Origin: Phycisphaerales bacterium
GTDB lineage: Bacteria; Planctomycetota; Phycisphaerae; Phycisphaerales; JAGLTS01
DNA length: 47,050 nt
Direction of reading: 5' to 3'
Assembly: GCA_023135165.1 (NCBI GenBank)
Contig: JAGLTS010000035.1
Coordinates: 1-47,050, forward strand
The position numbers and the translations under genes were made by a program. Below, piece after piece: positions 34,004-42,241 of the stretch; within the stretch, counting starts at the first letter, position 1; the number at the start of each line of letters is the position of its first letter. Under the pieces are notes generated by a model. It was not told the origin of the DNA, did no database searches, and saw only the letters and a program-made list of their open reading frames with translations.

Positions 34004-35338
34004 TCAGTCGTCCGCTGCCACGGGTTCGATGCGCATCTCCGTACCGGCTGACCTGAGTTGATCGAGCTGCCGACGACCGATGCGCACCTCGAACCTGGCG
34101 TGCGAATCGGTGTACGCCCGGTCCAGCACGTCCGCGCGGTTCTCGATGAAGTTGATCGCCCGGCTGTCGGCGAGCGGGATCGACAAGACGACGTGGCGGT
34201 CGCCCTGCTTCATGTGATGCAGCACACGCTCGATGAGCACATCCAGCCCGTCGCCGGTCAGCGCGGAGACGACGATGCACCCGGGCGCTCTGCTATGCCA
34301 GATGAGCAGCTCCGCGTTGTCGAGCAGACGATCCGCCTTGTTCAGCACGATCAGACGTGGGATCGGCGGCGCCTCGGCTTGCTTGTTTTGCAGGCTGTCG
34401 AGAACCTCGGTCACGACCTGCAGGTGGTGCTCGGATCGACGGTCCGCCACATCGAGCACGACCAGGAGCAGGTCCGCGTTCATCGCCTCTTCGAGCGTGG
34501 CGCGGAATGAAGCGATGAGATGGTGGGGCAGATCACGCACAAAACCAACCGTGTCGGTGAGCATGATTCGATTGCCGCCGCCGAGATCCCATTCGCGTGT
34601 GCGACTGGCGAGCGTGGCGAAGAGCTTGTCATCCGCATACGCGCCGCCGGCCGTCACCGCGTTGAACAGCGTCGATTTGCCCGCGTTGGTGTAACCGACG
34701 AGGCCGACGGTGTAGTAATCGGTGTTGCGGTGTGTCACCTCGCGCACCTTGCGCGCGTGGATCTCCTCGATCTCACGGCGCAACTCCGCTTTGCGCTGCT
34801 GCACGATTCGGCGGTCGATCTCGATCTGCTGCTCGCCGGGCCCGCGCGTGCCGAGGCCCGTCGGCGCGCCGCCGACGATGCGCTCCAGGTGTGACCACAT
34901 CGCCCGCAAGCGCGGGTACGTGTATTCGAGCTGCGCCAGTTCGACCTGGTGCTTGGCTTCGATCGTCGTCGCGCGCTGTGCGAAGATGTCGAGGATCAGC
35001 TCCGAACGGTCGATCACCTTGCACTGCACGATTTCTTCGATGTTGCGGATCTGCGAAGGCCGCAGGTCGCAGTCGAAGATGACCACCTTCGCCTCGCGGA
35101 GTTGTGCCAGATCGCGCAGCTCCTCGGTCTTGCCCTTGCCCATGAACGTCGCGGGTTCGGGCTTACGGCGTTTCTGGATGAGCGTGTCGACGACGACCGA
35201 GCCTGCCGTCTCCGTAAGGGCTTGCAGCTCGCCGAGCGGATCGTCGGGATCGAAGACGGAATTGGGCAGATGGATGGCGACGAGGATCGCGCGTTCAGCG
35301 GCAACGGAAATGGATGCGTAGTCCTGAGGTTGAGGCAT
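34004..35338 (-). CDS. hflX: Ribosome-associated GTPase HflX
   Basis: The 444-residue protein has the HflX N-terminal domain (GKGKTEELRDLAQ, VIFDCDLRPSQIRNIEE), the GTRGPGEQQIEIDRR linker and a G domain with G1 GYTNAGKST (215-223), G3 DTVG (262-265) and G4 NKAD (333-336). HflX splits stalled or hibernating 70S ribosomes under stress. All nucleotide-binding motifs look intact. It is transcribed divergently from the CtpA/TsaD unit and possibly with copA. Confidence 0.96.
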   Translation of the reverse strand: MPQPQDYASISVAAERAILVAIHLPNSVFDPDDPLGELQALTETAGSVVVDTLIQKRRKPEPATFMGKGKTEELRDLAQLREAKVVIFDCDLRPSQIRNIEEIVQCKVIDRSELILDIFAQRATTIEAKHQVELAQLEYTYPRLRAMWSHLERIVGGAPTGLGTRGPGEQQIEIDRRIVQQRKAELRREIEEIHARKVREVTHRNTDYYTVGLVGYTNAGKSTLFNAVTAGGAYADDKLFATLASRTREWDLGGGNRIMLTDTVGFVRDLPHHLIASFRATLEEAMNADLLLVVLDVADRRSEHHLQVVTEVLDSLQNKQAEAPPIPRLIVLNKADRLLDNAELLIWHSRAPGCIVVSALTGDGLDVLIERVLHHMKQGDRHVVLSIPLADSRAINFIENRADVLDRAYTDSHARFEVRIGRRQLDQLRSAGTEMRIEPVAADD

Positions 35339-35452
35339 GATGTTCAGTATCCACCGGGGCAGCCGGTGCGCTGAGGCATCGACTGCGACAGAAAAGTTGC
35401 GGAAGGGGGACGGCGTGCGTCGGGGGTGGATTAGCTGATACGGATCATCGTC

Positions 35453-35682
35453 GGGTCAACCTCATGTAGGGAGTGACCCATAGTGTCCACACCACAGCTC
35501 GGGCGTCAAGTGCGAACCGGCATCCTCGCCACGAACCGACAGCAGAACGCCGCACCCACGGGTCGGGCGGGCGAAGGCGCATTCCCGGCTGGGGCCTCTT
35601 CCGCCACCCCCTCCAGCCAGGCGAAGAACTCCAGGCAATCCACTCCAAGGCCCAGGGAACGCCAGTGCTCCCTGGGTTTTTT
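35453..35682 (+). ncRNA. Structured small-RNA or leader candidate ending in an intrinsic terminator
   Basis: No convincing gene lies here, but several stems are visible: GGGTCA/TGACCC (35453-35479), CCGAC/GTCGG flanked by CGCC/GGCG, and GGCTGGGG with CCCC(T)CCAGCC. They are followed by the terminator at 35651-35682. The middle part could form a long rod like 6S RNA, and TTCCGCC/GGCGAA offers an alternative pairing. It could be an independent sRNA of up to about 230 nt or an attenuating leader of the protease gene at 35764. I could not match it to tmRNA, RNase P, SRP RNA or a known riboswitch. Confidence 0.4.
35651..35682 (+). terminator. Canonical Rho-independent terminator
   Basis: CCCAGGGA (35651-35658) pairs perfectly with TCCCTGGG (35669-35676) and is followed by six T (35677-35682). 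It is the only terminator in the window with a full U-run. It stands 81 bp before the CtpA start codon with no gene immediately upstream, implying a short transcript. Confidence 0.8.
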
Positions 35683-35763
35683 CATGCGCCGGACGGCTCC
35701 CGACGCCCGTCCGCACTATCATTCCCGGCTGCCTCGCACCACGATGCGCTCGGAGGACATGTT

Positions 35764-37413
35764 GTGAACAAACGAATCATCGCCCCCGTCCTTCTTGGAC
35801 TGATCCTCGGCACCGTCCTGGTCCAACTCCCGTTCGCCATTGCCGACCGGTCCGCGGACTACCGATGGTCCAACCCGATCCTTGACGTCTGGTACATCGT
35901 CAACCAGTCCTACGTCGAGCAGCCGGACGCCGACGCCATGCGCGACGCCGCGATTGACGGCATGCTCGAAGAGCTTGGCGATCGGTACACGGAATACGTG
36001 CCTCGCCGTGACATCGCCGACTTCGACAAGAACCTCCGCGGCACGTTCGTGGGCATCGGTGCGTCGGTTCGGATCACGGACGGCTGGCCGGTTATCGTCA
36101 CGCCGCTGGATGATTCGCCCGCGTTGCGAGCCGGTGTGATGACGGGCGACCGCGTGATCGAGATCGCCGGCCAGTCAACGCACGAGCTGACGATCGACGA
36201 AACGGTGGACCTGCTCAGCGGCGAGCCGGGCTCACAGGTCGTGATCCGTGTCTGGCGTGAGACGGGTGATGAGCTAGACATCACGATCACTCGCGCCCGC
36301 ATCTTCACGCCGACCGTCAAGGGGTTCTACCGCGTCGGGGAGCGGTGGGAGTACATGCTCAGCCCGGAGAGCCGAATCGCGTACATCCGTATTGCACAGT
36401 TCACCCAGGCGACCACGGACGACATGCAGCGGATCCTGACCGAGCTGCACGATACGACGCAAGGCGTGGTCCTCGACCTGCGATCAAACCCAGGCGGGTT
36501 GCTCCAGTCAGCGGTGCGAATCGCTGACATGTTCCTTGATGAGGGCAAGACGATCGTCTCCAGCGAGGGCAGGGCAAGACCCAGGCAGGAATACGTCTCA
36601 TCCGCGAAGGGCACGATCATCGGCGAAGAGATCCCGCTCATCGTGCTCGTCGATGCTGGGTCCGCTTCCGCAAGTGAGGTGCTCGCAGGGGCGCTCTCCG
36701 ATCACGGCCGCGCCATCATCCTCGGCACGCGATCGTTCGGTAAAGGCACCGTGCAGAGCGTCGTCCCACTTGAATCCGGCGAAGGGCAACTCAAGATCAC
36801 CGAGGCGTACTACTACCTGCCGTCCGGCCGAAAGGTCCACCGGACCGATCGCTCAACGGAGTGGGGCGTCGATCCGACGGAGGGGTTCTATGTTTCGATG
36901 ACCAGACGCGAGATCACGGAGATGCGCCTGCGGGCGTATGACGTGGACATCATCCGCGCCGAAGGCGACGGCGATGCGCCCGCTGCACGTGCTGACCCGC
37001 AGTGGATACGTGATGAGTTGAAGGATCGTCAACTCGCCGCCGCGGTCGAGGCGCTCGGGATCTACCTGGGCACCGGCGAATGGCAGCCGACGGGCCGTGT
37101 GATGGACGCTGCGGGCTTGGATCTTGTCGAGTTGCAGAACCTCCAGACCCAGCGGGATCGGTTCCTGCGCGAGTTGACGCGCCTGGATCGACGTGCAGCC
37201 GCGCTCATCGACTCCGCTACCGACGCGGATCAGACGCAAGCGGAGCGCGATCTGATTCCAGATGACGTGACGCTCACCGGTGGGCAACTCACGATCCGTG
37301 ATGCGGAGGGCAACGAGATCGCTGTGCTTGCGATCGTTGGAGAGGATCTGGAACGCTGGCTCATCGACGCGGATGTGGAACGACTCGACGCGGCAGATGA
37401 TGGCGGTTCGTAG
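35764..37413 (+). CDS. C-terminal processing protease (S41/CtpA family)
   Basis: GTG 35764 is the start because GGAGG (35752-35756) lies 7 nt upstream; the frame's long 5' extension runs through the terminator hairpin and is not translated. The 549-residue protein has a signal/anchor helix (4-26), a PDZ domain (about 92-178) and an S41 catalytic domain with Ser302 (GSASASE), Lys327 (FGKG) and Gln331, the spacing seen in CtpB. It should cleave periplasmic protein C-termini. A C-terminal extension of about 150 residues, rich in Asp and Arg, follows the protease core. TsaD follows 12 bp downstream, so the two are probably co-transcribed. Confidence 0.93.
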   Translation: MNKRIIAPVLLGLILGTVLVQLPFAIADRSADYRWSNPILDVWYIVNQSYVEQPDADAMRDAAIDGMLEELGDRYTEYVPRRDIADFDKNLRGTFVGIGASVRITDGWPVIVTPLDDSPALRAGVMTGDRVIEIAGQSTHELTIDETVDLLSGEPGSQVVIRVWRETGDELDITITRARIFTPTVKGFYRVGERWEYMLSPESRIAYIRIAQFTQATTDDMQRILTELHDTTQGVVLDLRSNPGGLLQSAVRIADMFLDEGKTIVSSEGRARPRQEYVSSAKGTIIGEEIPLIVLVDAGSASASEVLAGALSDHGRAIILGTRSFGKGTVQSVVPLESGEGQLKITEAYYYLPSGRKVHRTDRSTEWGVDPTEGFYVSMTRREITEMRLRAYDVDIIRAEGDGDAPAARADPQWIRDELKDRQLAAAVEALGIYLGTGEWQPTGRVMDAAGLDLVELQNLQTQRDRFLRELTRLDRRAAALIDSATDADQTQAERDLIPDDVTLTGGQLTIRDAEGNEIAVLAIVGEDLERWLIDADVERLDAADDGGS

Positions 37414-37425
37414 GATGCCCACGCC

Positions 37426-38481
37426 GTGCTGATCCTTGGCATCGAAACATCGTGCGATGAGACCGCCGTCGCCGTCGTGCGCGATGGGCGTGATGTGCTC
37501 AGCAACGTCATCGCATCACAGCACGATCTGCACGCCGAGTTCGCAGGCGTCGTGCCGGAGATCGCATCGCGCGCCCACGTCGAACGGTTCATTCCTGTCC
37601 TGCGCGCGGCGCTGACGGAAGCGGGCATCACACGATCTGATGTCGATGCGGTCGCGGTGGGGCATCGGCCGGGGCTGATCGGCTCGCTGCTCACCGGCGT
37701 CGGCGCTGCCAAGGCGCTCGCATGGTCGCTCGGCGTGCCGCTCATCGGTGTCGATCACATCCATGCCCACCTCTACGCGGGAACACTCGACAGCACTGAG
37801 CCTGCTTTCCCAGCACTTGGTCTCGCAGTGTCCGGTGGTCACACGAGCCTCTATGCGCTCGACTCCTGGCTCTCGCTCACACGGCTCGGCGCGACGATCG
37901 ACGATGCGATTGGAGAAGCATACGACAAGGCGGCGACGATCCTCGGCCTGCCATACCCCGGTGGGCCGCACCTCGATCAACTCGCAGCGCAGCGCCGCTC
38001 CGACGATGAGCCGCACACCTTCCCGGTCAGTCTGCTTGGCAAGGAGAGTCTCGACTTCTCGTTCAGCGGGCTGAAGACATCGCTCCTCTACGCGGTGCGA
38101 GGCCAGCCGATCGGGCGCGGTCGCCGGCCCACCTTCGAGCGCGACCACACTGCGCTCAGTGCCGACCAGAAGCGATGTATGGCGATCGGATTCCAGCATG
38201 CAGCCGTCCGCGCCGTGACCGTCAAGGTATCGCGAGCGCTCGATCATGCCGATGATCGCCCTTTCAGAACGCTCCTGGTCGGCGGCGGCGTGAGCGCGAA
38301 CTCACACCTGCGATCCGAACTGACCGCACTGGCGAAGTCGCGCAACCTGGACCTGCGGTTGCCGCCGCTGACGCATTGCATGGACAACGCAGCCATGATC
38401 GCCGGGTTGGGGTATCGGTTGCATCAGGCAGGCCGCACCGCGGATCTCTCGCTCACCGCCGTTCCAACAGCCCAGTGCTGA
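37426..38481 (+). CDS. tsaD: tRNA N6-adenosine threonylcarbamoyltransferase TsaD
   Basis: TsaD transfers the threonylcarbamoyl group to A37 of ANN-decoding tRNAs, in a complex with TsaB and TsaE. The 351-residue sequence is typical: GIETSCDETAVAVV at the N-terminus, GVVPEIASRAHVE, the metal-binding HIHAHLYAG, GLAVSGGHTSL, DDAIGEAYDKAA, and the C-terminal GGGVSANSHLR and CMDNAAMIA. The start codon is GTG, 12 bp after the protease gene, without a strong ribosome binding site, which fits coupling. Confidence 0.96.
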   Translation: MLILGIETSCDETAVAVVRDGRDVLSNVIASQHDLHAEFAGVVPEIASRAHVERFIPVLRAALTEAGITRSDVDAVAVGHRPGLIGSLLTGVGAAKALAWSLGVPLIGVDHIHAHLYAGTLDSTEPAFPALGLAVSGGHTSLYALDSWLSLTRLGATIDDAIGEAYDKAATILGLPYPGGPHLDQLAAQRRSDDEPHTFPVSLLGKESLDFSFSGLKTSLLYAVRGQPIGRGRRPTFERDHTALSADQKRCMAIGFQHAAVRAVTVKVSRALDHADDRPFRTLLVGGGVSANSHLRSELTALAKSRNLDLRLPPLTHCMDNAAMIAGLGYRLHQAGRTADLSLTAVPTAQC

Positions 38482-38547
38482 CCCGCCCCGCGCGCGAGGA
38501 CGCAATACACGGGGAGGTGAGATGCCGGGAACCGTTGCTTCGCCGCA

Positions 38548-38635
38548 CCAACCCACTTCACGCTGGACTCACAGGCCAAGGCAGCGCATCATGCATCGAC
38601 ATGATCGCCTGCCGCGACAAGGATGCGAACACCGA
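38548..38635 (+). repeat. Shared leader/N-terminal segment, copy 2
   Basis: This is the counterpart of 20591-20680 in direct orientation. It differs by scattered substitutions and a 2-bp gap near its start. It spans the sequence before the ATG at 38601 and its first ~11 codons. Confidence 0.75.
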
Positions 38636-39443
38636 CCGGGGTGCCCAGACCGACGGCACGCTCAGAAAACGCGCCTGTTCGGTGATTGCACGGCTCATCG
38701 CATATGTGATGCTGGGGCTGCTGACGACTGTGCTTGTCGCCTGGGCTTCAGCGCTATGGGTGCAGGTACCGAATCCACAATCTGATTCCCCCGATATGTT
38801 CGTGCTCGGGCGCAGGCACCCAACCTGGATGGTCCATCACTGGAAGGTGGCGACGGCTACACGGTGCGTGGTAATGGAGGAGCCATGGATACGGTATTTG
38901 GAAGGCAACGTGGGACCATTCGACGGCCCAGGGGACCGGTTCTTGGAGAAGTACCTTGCCACCGAGGCATTCGAGCCATGGCTGACAGCGTGGCGACTTG
39001 ATCCAGGTCGAGTCCGCGGCATGGTGGAGGATGCGCGGGGCTGGCCGTGCCGCGCTCTCGCTGCATCATGTGAATCGCCGATTAGCGGCATGGGATACCT
39101 GACCATCCCTCAAGCACTGCGTCCTGGTCCTGGGCTGGTGGTGTGCTTGCCAAGGGATGGGCGAATTCTGCGCTCGGCAACAACAACCGGGATGATTGTG
39201 ACGGATCTGCGAATCCTGCCGCTGCGGCCTATCTGGCGTGGCATGATCGTGGATGTGTGTTTCTACGCCGCCCTGCTGTATAGCGCCAACCCCGGGGTCG
39301 GGGCTCTGAAGAGATGGCATCGTCGTCGGCATGGACGATGCCCTGTGTGTGCCTATGATCTGCGTGGCCAAGACCCGTCGAGCGTGGTGTGTCCCGAGTG
39401 TGGGTGCGCTGCGTCCCCGCGGCACTGTGGAGAGGGTGGCTAG
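38601..39443 (+). CDS. Membrane protein with C-terminal planctomycete-type zinc ribbon
   Basis: The start at ATG 38601 is supported by conservation with the gene at 20646, since both begin M-I-x-x-RDKDANT. The 280-residue product has one N-terminal transmembrane helix (about 32-52), an extracytoplasmic part with Trp-rich and Cys-containing segments (THRWMVHHW-like, FDGPGDRF), a second hydrophobic segment (about 213-232), a basic stretch and a terminal ribbon CPVCAYDLRG...CPECG. This ribbon is a familiar Phycisphaerae-type signature of unknown role. The ribbon should be cytoplasmic. The gene is followed closely by a HEAT-like secreted protein. Confidence 0.82.
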   Translation: MIACRDKDANTDRGAQTDGTLRKRACSVIARLIAYVMLGLLTTVLVAWASALWVQVPNPQSDSPDMFVLGRRHPTWMVHHWKVATATRCVVMEEPWIRYLEGNVGPFDGPGDRFLEKYLATEAFEPWLTAWRLDPGRVRGMVEDARGWPCRALAASCESPISGMGYLTIPQALRPGPGLVVCLPRDGRILRSATTTGMIVTDLRILPLRPIWRGMIVDVCFYAALLYSANPGVGALKRWHRRRHGRCPVCAYDLRGQDPSSVVCPECGCAASPRHCGEGG

Positions 39444-39504
39444 GCTCGATGGTAGTGGTGGCGGAGGAGGTGGGGACAACGAGATGCTTAGGAGGACTGA
39501 TACA

Positions 39505-40956
39505 ATGGCGAATGTTCACTACTCCATGAAGAGTTTTGTCTGGTCGCTTTGCGTTGGGTTGATCGGGCTTGTGATGCTGCCTCGATCGTGCGCGATCGCA
39601 CAGCAGAGCGAGAACCAAGCGCCGCACGGTGCCCCGGTCGCTTCAGAGGAGGACTACAGTCCTCTCGATCAACGCGCCGAAACCAAAGCCACAGCCATAG
39701 CCACTGCAGTTGACACGGTCACCGGCCACGGCCCGGGAGATCGTGTGGCTGCACTGCAGTGGCTCTACCTTCATGCGAGCGGCGGCTGTGACACCAGTGT
39801 GTGGTCCGTGGAGCCGGCGCTGGCACGAATCATGGCAACCGGGACCACCAAGGAGAGATTGTGGGCAGTCCGTCTTGCCGGGCTCTTACCGATCTGCGAG
39901 ACCCTGGACGAGGCGCTGGTGTGCTCGATGACTGACACTGATGAACGCACCCGTGTGGAAGCTGCTGCGATCATCGCTGGCCGGGGGCACCATGAGGCCG
40001 CACTCGCCGTGCTCGGCACCGCCCTGGCATCTGACACGCCTCCCACACGGATGCACGCCAGAGAGGCCTTGTGGAAGACGTGCGAGACGGCTGATCCGAC
40101 TGCTCTCCTTCAGATGCTCGACGACATCGATGATCCAGGTCGCATTCTGGCGATCGAGTTGCTCGGTGACAGTCGAAGTCAGGATCTGCGGATCGCCGAT
40201 GGCCTGGAGCGCATGGTGAGCCAGGTCAATGGACTCCCTACTCGCGCATCGCTGCTTTGGGCACTGGGAGGGTTAGGTCAAATCGGCGCCGACCGACTGA
40301 TATCGTTGGCAGCGTCGTATCCCGAGCTCCAGCCCTGGGCGGACGCGGGGCTTGAGCGAGCCGCAGACCTTGCCACGGGCGAGCGTCCCCCTTGGGTCAC
40401 CTGTGATGGCATCGCAGTGCAGGTCGATGCAACTGAGGATGTGCGTAACGACACACCGATCCTCAGGCTTCGCGTGAGATGTAGAAACGTCTCGCCGCAG
40501 CATGTGGCTGTTCCGACCTACGTTGCCGGCAGCACCTCCACGTCTCCGCCGTGTGCCGTCTACTACCGAGGCCGCAAACTGCCTCCAATCGGTATCAAGA
40601 TCACATTCGGACCGATTTCCAGGGGACCCGACCATATACACTATCAACGGCTGCGACCCGGTGAAGTGTGGGAGTTCTGGCGGGAACTCCGGTTGCTAGA
40701 CCGAAGCTCCCCATGGATAGCATACTACGACCGAACCTTCGGGATCTCCATCAAGGGGGATATCCTTGCAGAGGAGCCTGACTGGTGGACGGACGTCCCA
40801 CGAGGTGAGCGAGTTGGAATCTCCGTCCCGCTGCGTGCGTTGCGATACACGACGTCAATCCCGCGTGTGCTTCCAGGTGTCGCAGGGTCAAGCGACGCGC
40901 GAGTCTGGATGGGCGATTTCGCCTCTGCTCCGGTTTATCTGAGCTTGCCGGACTAG
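39505..40956 (+). CDS. Secreted protein with HEAT-like repeats
   Basis: ATG 39505 is chosen because AGGAGG (39490-39495) lies 9 nt upstream. The 483-residue product has a signal peptide (SFVWSLCVGLIGLVMLPRSCAIA, cleavage near Ala-Gln-Gln). Residues about 60-290 are helical and repeat-like (KERLWAVRLAGLLPI, RTRVEAAAIIAGRGH, TRMHAREALWKTC, GRILAIELLGDS), resembling HEAT/PBS repeats. The C-terminal ~180 residues are beta-rich, with QVDATEDVRNDTPILRLRVRCRN. Function unknown; repeats suggest protein binding in the periplasm. It follows the zinc-ribbon membrane protein by 61 bp. Confidence 0.8.
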   Translation: MANVHYSMKSFVWSLCVGLIGLVMLPRSCAIAQQSENQAPHGAPVASEEDYSPLDQRAETKATAIATAVDTVTGHGPGDRVAALQWLYLHASGGCDTSVWSVEPALARIMATGTTKERLWAVRLAGLLPICETLDEALVCSMTDTDERTRVEAAAIIAGRGHHEAALAVLGTALASDTPPTRMHAREALWKTCETADPTALLQMLDDIDDPGRILAIELLGDSRSQDLRIADGLERMVSQVNGLPTRASLLWALGGLGQIGADRLISLAASYPELQPWADAGLERAADLATGERPPWVTCDGIAVQVDATEDVRNDTPILRLRVRCRNVSPQHVAVPTYVAGSTSTSPPCAVYYRGRKLPPIGIKITFGPISRGPDHIHYQRLRPGEVWEFWRELRLLDRSSPWIAYYDRTFGISIKGDILAEEPDWWTDVPRGERVGISVPLRALRYTTSIPRVLPGVAGSSDARVWMGDFASAPVYLSLPD

Positions 40957-41229
40957 AAATCGGCATGACAGTCGCGCTTCAACAGCTTCCGTTCGCACGC
41001 CGGGCTGCTGATTCCATCCACATCCGCCCACGTTGCTGCAGCGAACGCCATCAGTTCACCCGAACCGCAGTCGTGCACACGCGCACGGCTCACATCCATC
41101 GTGTTCACAGGCTACGGCTTCGCCCCCTTGCTGAATCGTGTACGCTCCATCCACCTGCTCCATGGCTTGCGCAGAGACGAGCAACACGCTCACACTTCCC
41201 CTCCCCTCCAGCGCTGTGCAGGAGAAACG
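40957..41229. other. Gap between the HEAT-like gene and the 41230 gene
   Basis: No gene is supported. The frame that opens at 41101 is only the upstream extension of the next gene and has no ribosome binding site of its own. Confidence 0.35.
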
Positions 41230-41745
41230 ATGCCACCATCTTTGAGGTTCAAGAAAAGCGAGATAGCTGCGATCGCTCACCGATACGCATACGCGATCAG
41301 CGAGACGAAACTCATTGCACGCAGGTTGGGCGTGCATAAACGCGGCCACCTGACAAAGAATGACCTGCGAAATGTCGCCCACTGGAAATCTCCACGAAGC
41401 GCGTACCACGCCCGCAAGAATACGGAAGAGTACGTAGCGGAAGTCACCCGGTTTGCCTTCGCAACGGAATGCGAGAGAGCGAGGATTACGAGCCTGACAC
41501 TTCTGGACGGGGTCTCCTGGCCTACCGCATCCGTGATCCTGCACTTGTTCCACAGCGATCCGTATCCGATTCTGGATTTCCGGGCGGTCTGGTCCGTATC
41601 GCTTGAGGTGCCCCAGCCGTATAGCTTTGGCTTCTGGTGGCCTTACGTTGAGTTCTGTCGCAAGGTGGCGAAGACAGCGCGGGTGGACATGCGGATGTTG
41701 GACAGGGCGTTATGGCAATACTCGAAAGAGAACCAACCCCCATGA
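41230..41745 (+). CDS. Hypothetical protein, helix-hairpin-helix DNA-glycosylase-like pattern
   Basis: ATG 41230 follows AGGAG at 5 nt. The 171-residue product is soluble and basic. Segments such as LIARRLGVHKRGHLTKNDLRNVAHWKSPR and LTLLDGVSWPTASVILHLFHSDPYPILDFRAVWSL resemble a conserved bacterial family. Its second motif looks like the helix-hairpin-helix and following helices of HhH-GPD glycosylases, where an Asp (here in ILDFRA) would be catalytic. I cannot confirm DNA-glycosylase activity. It is followed by a terminator-like hairpin and the second phased A-tract element. Confidence 0.75.
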   Translation: MPPSLRFKKSEIAAIAHRYAYAISETKLIARRLGVHKRGHLTKNDLRNVAHWKSPRSAYHARKNTEEYVAEVTRFAFATECERARITSLTLLDGVSWPTASVILHLFHSDPYPILDFRAVWSVSLEVPQPYSFGFWWPYVEFCRKVAKTARVDMRMLDRALWQYSKENQPP

Positions 41746-41840
41746 CTTGCACGGAGTGCACCGTCGCCTTGGTCGCACTCGATGCCACCAAGCGCTCTTC
41801 GCGCAGCTTTCAACGACGCGCGGGACATCGTCCATCCCAG

Positions 41841-41860
41841 CCCCACGTGGCAACGTGGGG
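41841..41860 (+). terminator. Short perfect hairpin after the 41230 gene
   Basis: CCCCACGT and ACGTGGGG pair over 8 bp around a GGCA loop. A pyrimidine-rich stretch (TTCTCCTCCC) follows. It lies about 95 bp after the stop codon. Confidence 0.5.
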
Positions 41861-41989
41861 TTCTCCTCCCGCCCGCGTGCTCAATGAAACTCACAGCGAC
41901 GCGCCCCGGCAGGTGCGCACATCACCTTGTCATCCACAAGACCGCCGTAGCGCGCAGCATTGCTGCAACCTTGTTGATGATGGGCTTCC

Positions 41990-42114
41990 AAAACCGATCA
42001 AAACCGGCGAGAAACGGCTCAAAACTGCTCGAAACTGAACCAAAACGGCTCAAAACTCGCCGAAACCGACCAAAACCATACCACGACATCTTGCGATGAC
42101 GCATTCGTGCGCAC
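41990..42114 (+). repeat. Phased A-tract element with GTGCGCAC palindrome, copy 2
   Basis: Nine A3-4 tracts begin at 41990, 42000, 42012, 42021, 42032, 42042, 42052, 42063 and 42072, close to one helical turn apart. The palindrome GTGCGCAC lies at 42107-42114, 31 bp after the last tract. Relative to copy 1 the whole element is inverted. The bases next to the palindrome (GTGCGCACG-AAT) are also shared. Confidence 0.7.
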
Positions 42115-42241
42115 GCCCTGACCTGGAGAATCGCTCGACTTCCAAACCATCGTGAACCGACACGGCCTGACCTGCGCGCATCCACGAGCGGTGTTTGGGA
42201 TCATCAACTTCAGGCGTGATTCCGTTCCGCGATGCGGACTC

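Noticed and set aside
35453..35682. Tested by eye for tmRNA, RNase P RNA and SRP RNA
   Set aside because: The conserved core sequences of those RNAs (tag/TΨC end, GAGGAAAGTCC, GGAAGG...AGCA) are absent.
35473..35763. N-terminal extension of the CtpA frame
   Set aside because: It would be translated through the intrinsic terminator; GTG 35764 with GGAGG upstream is a far better start.
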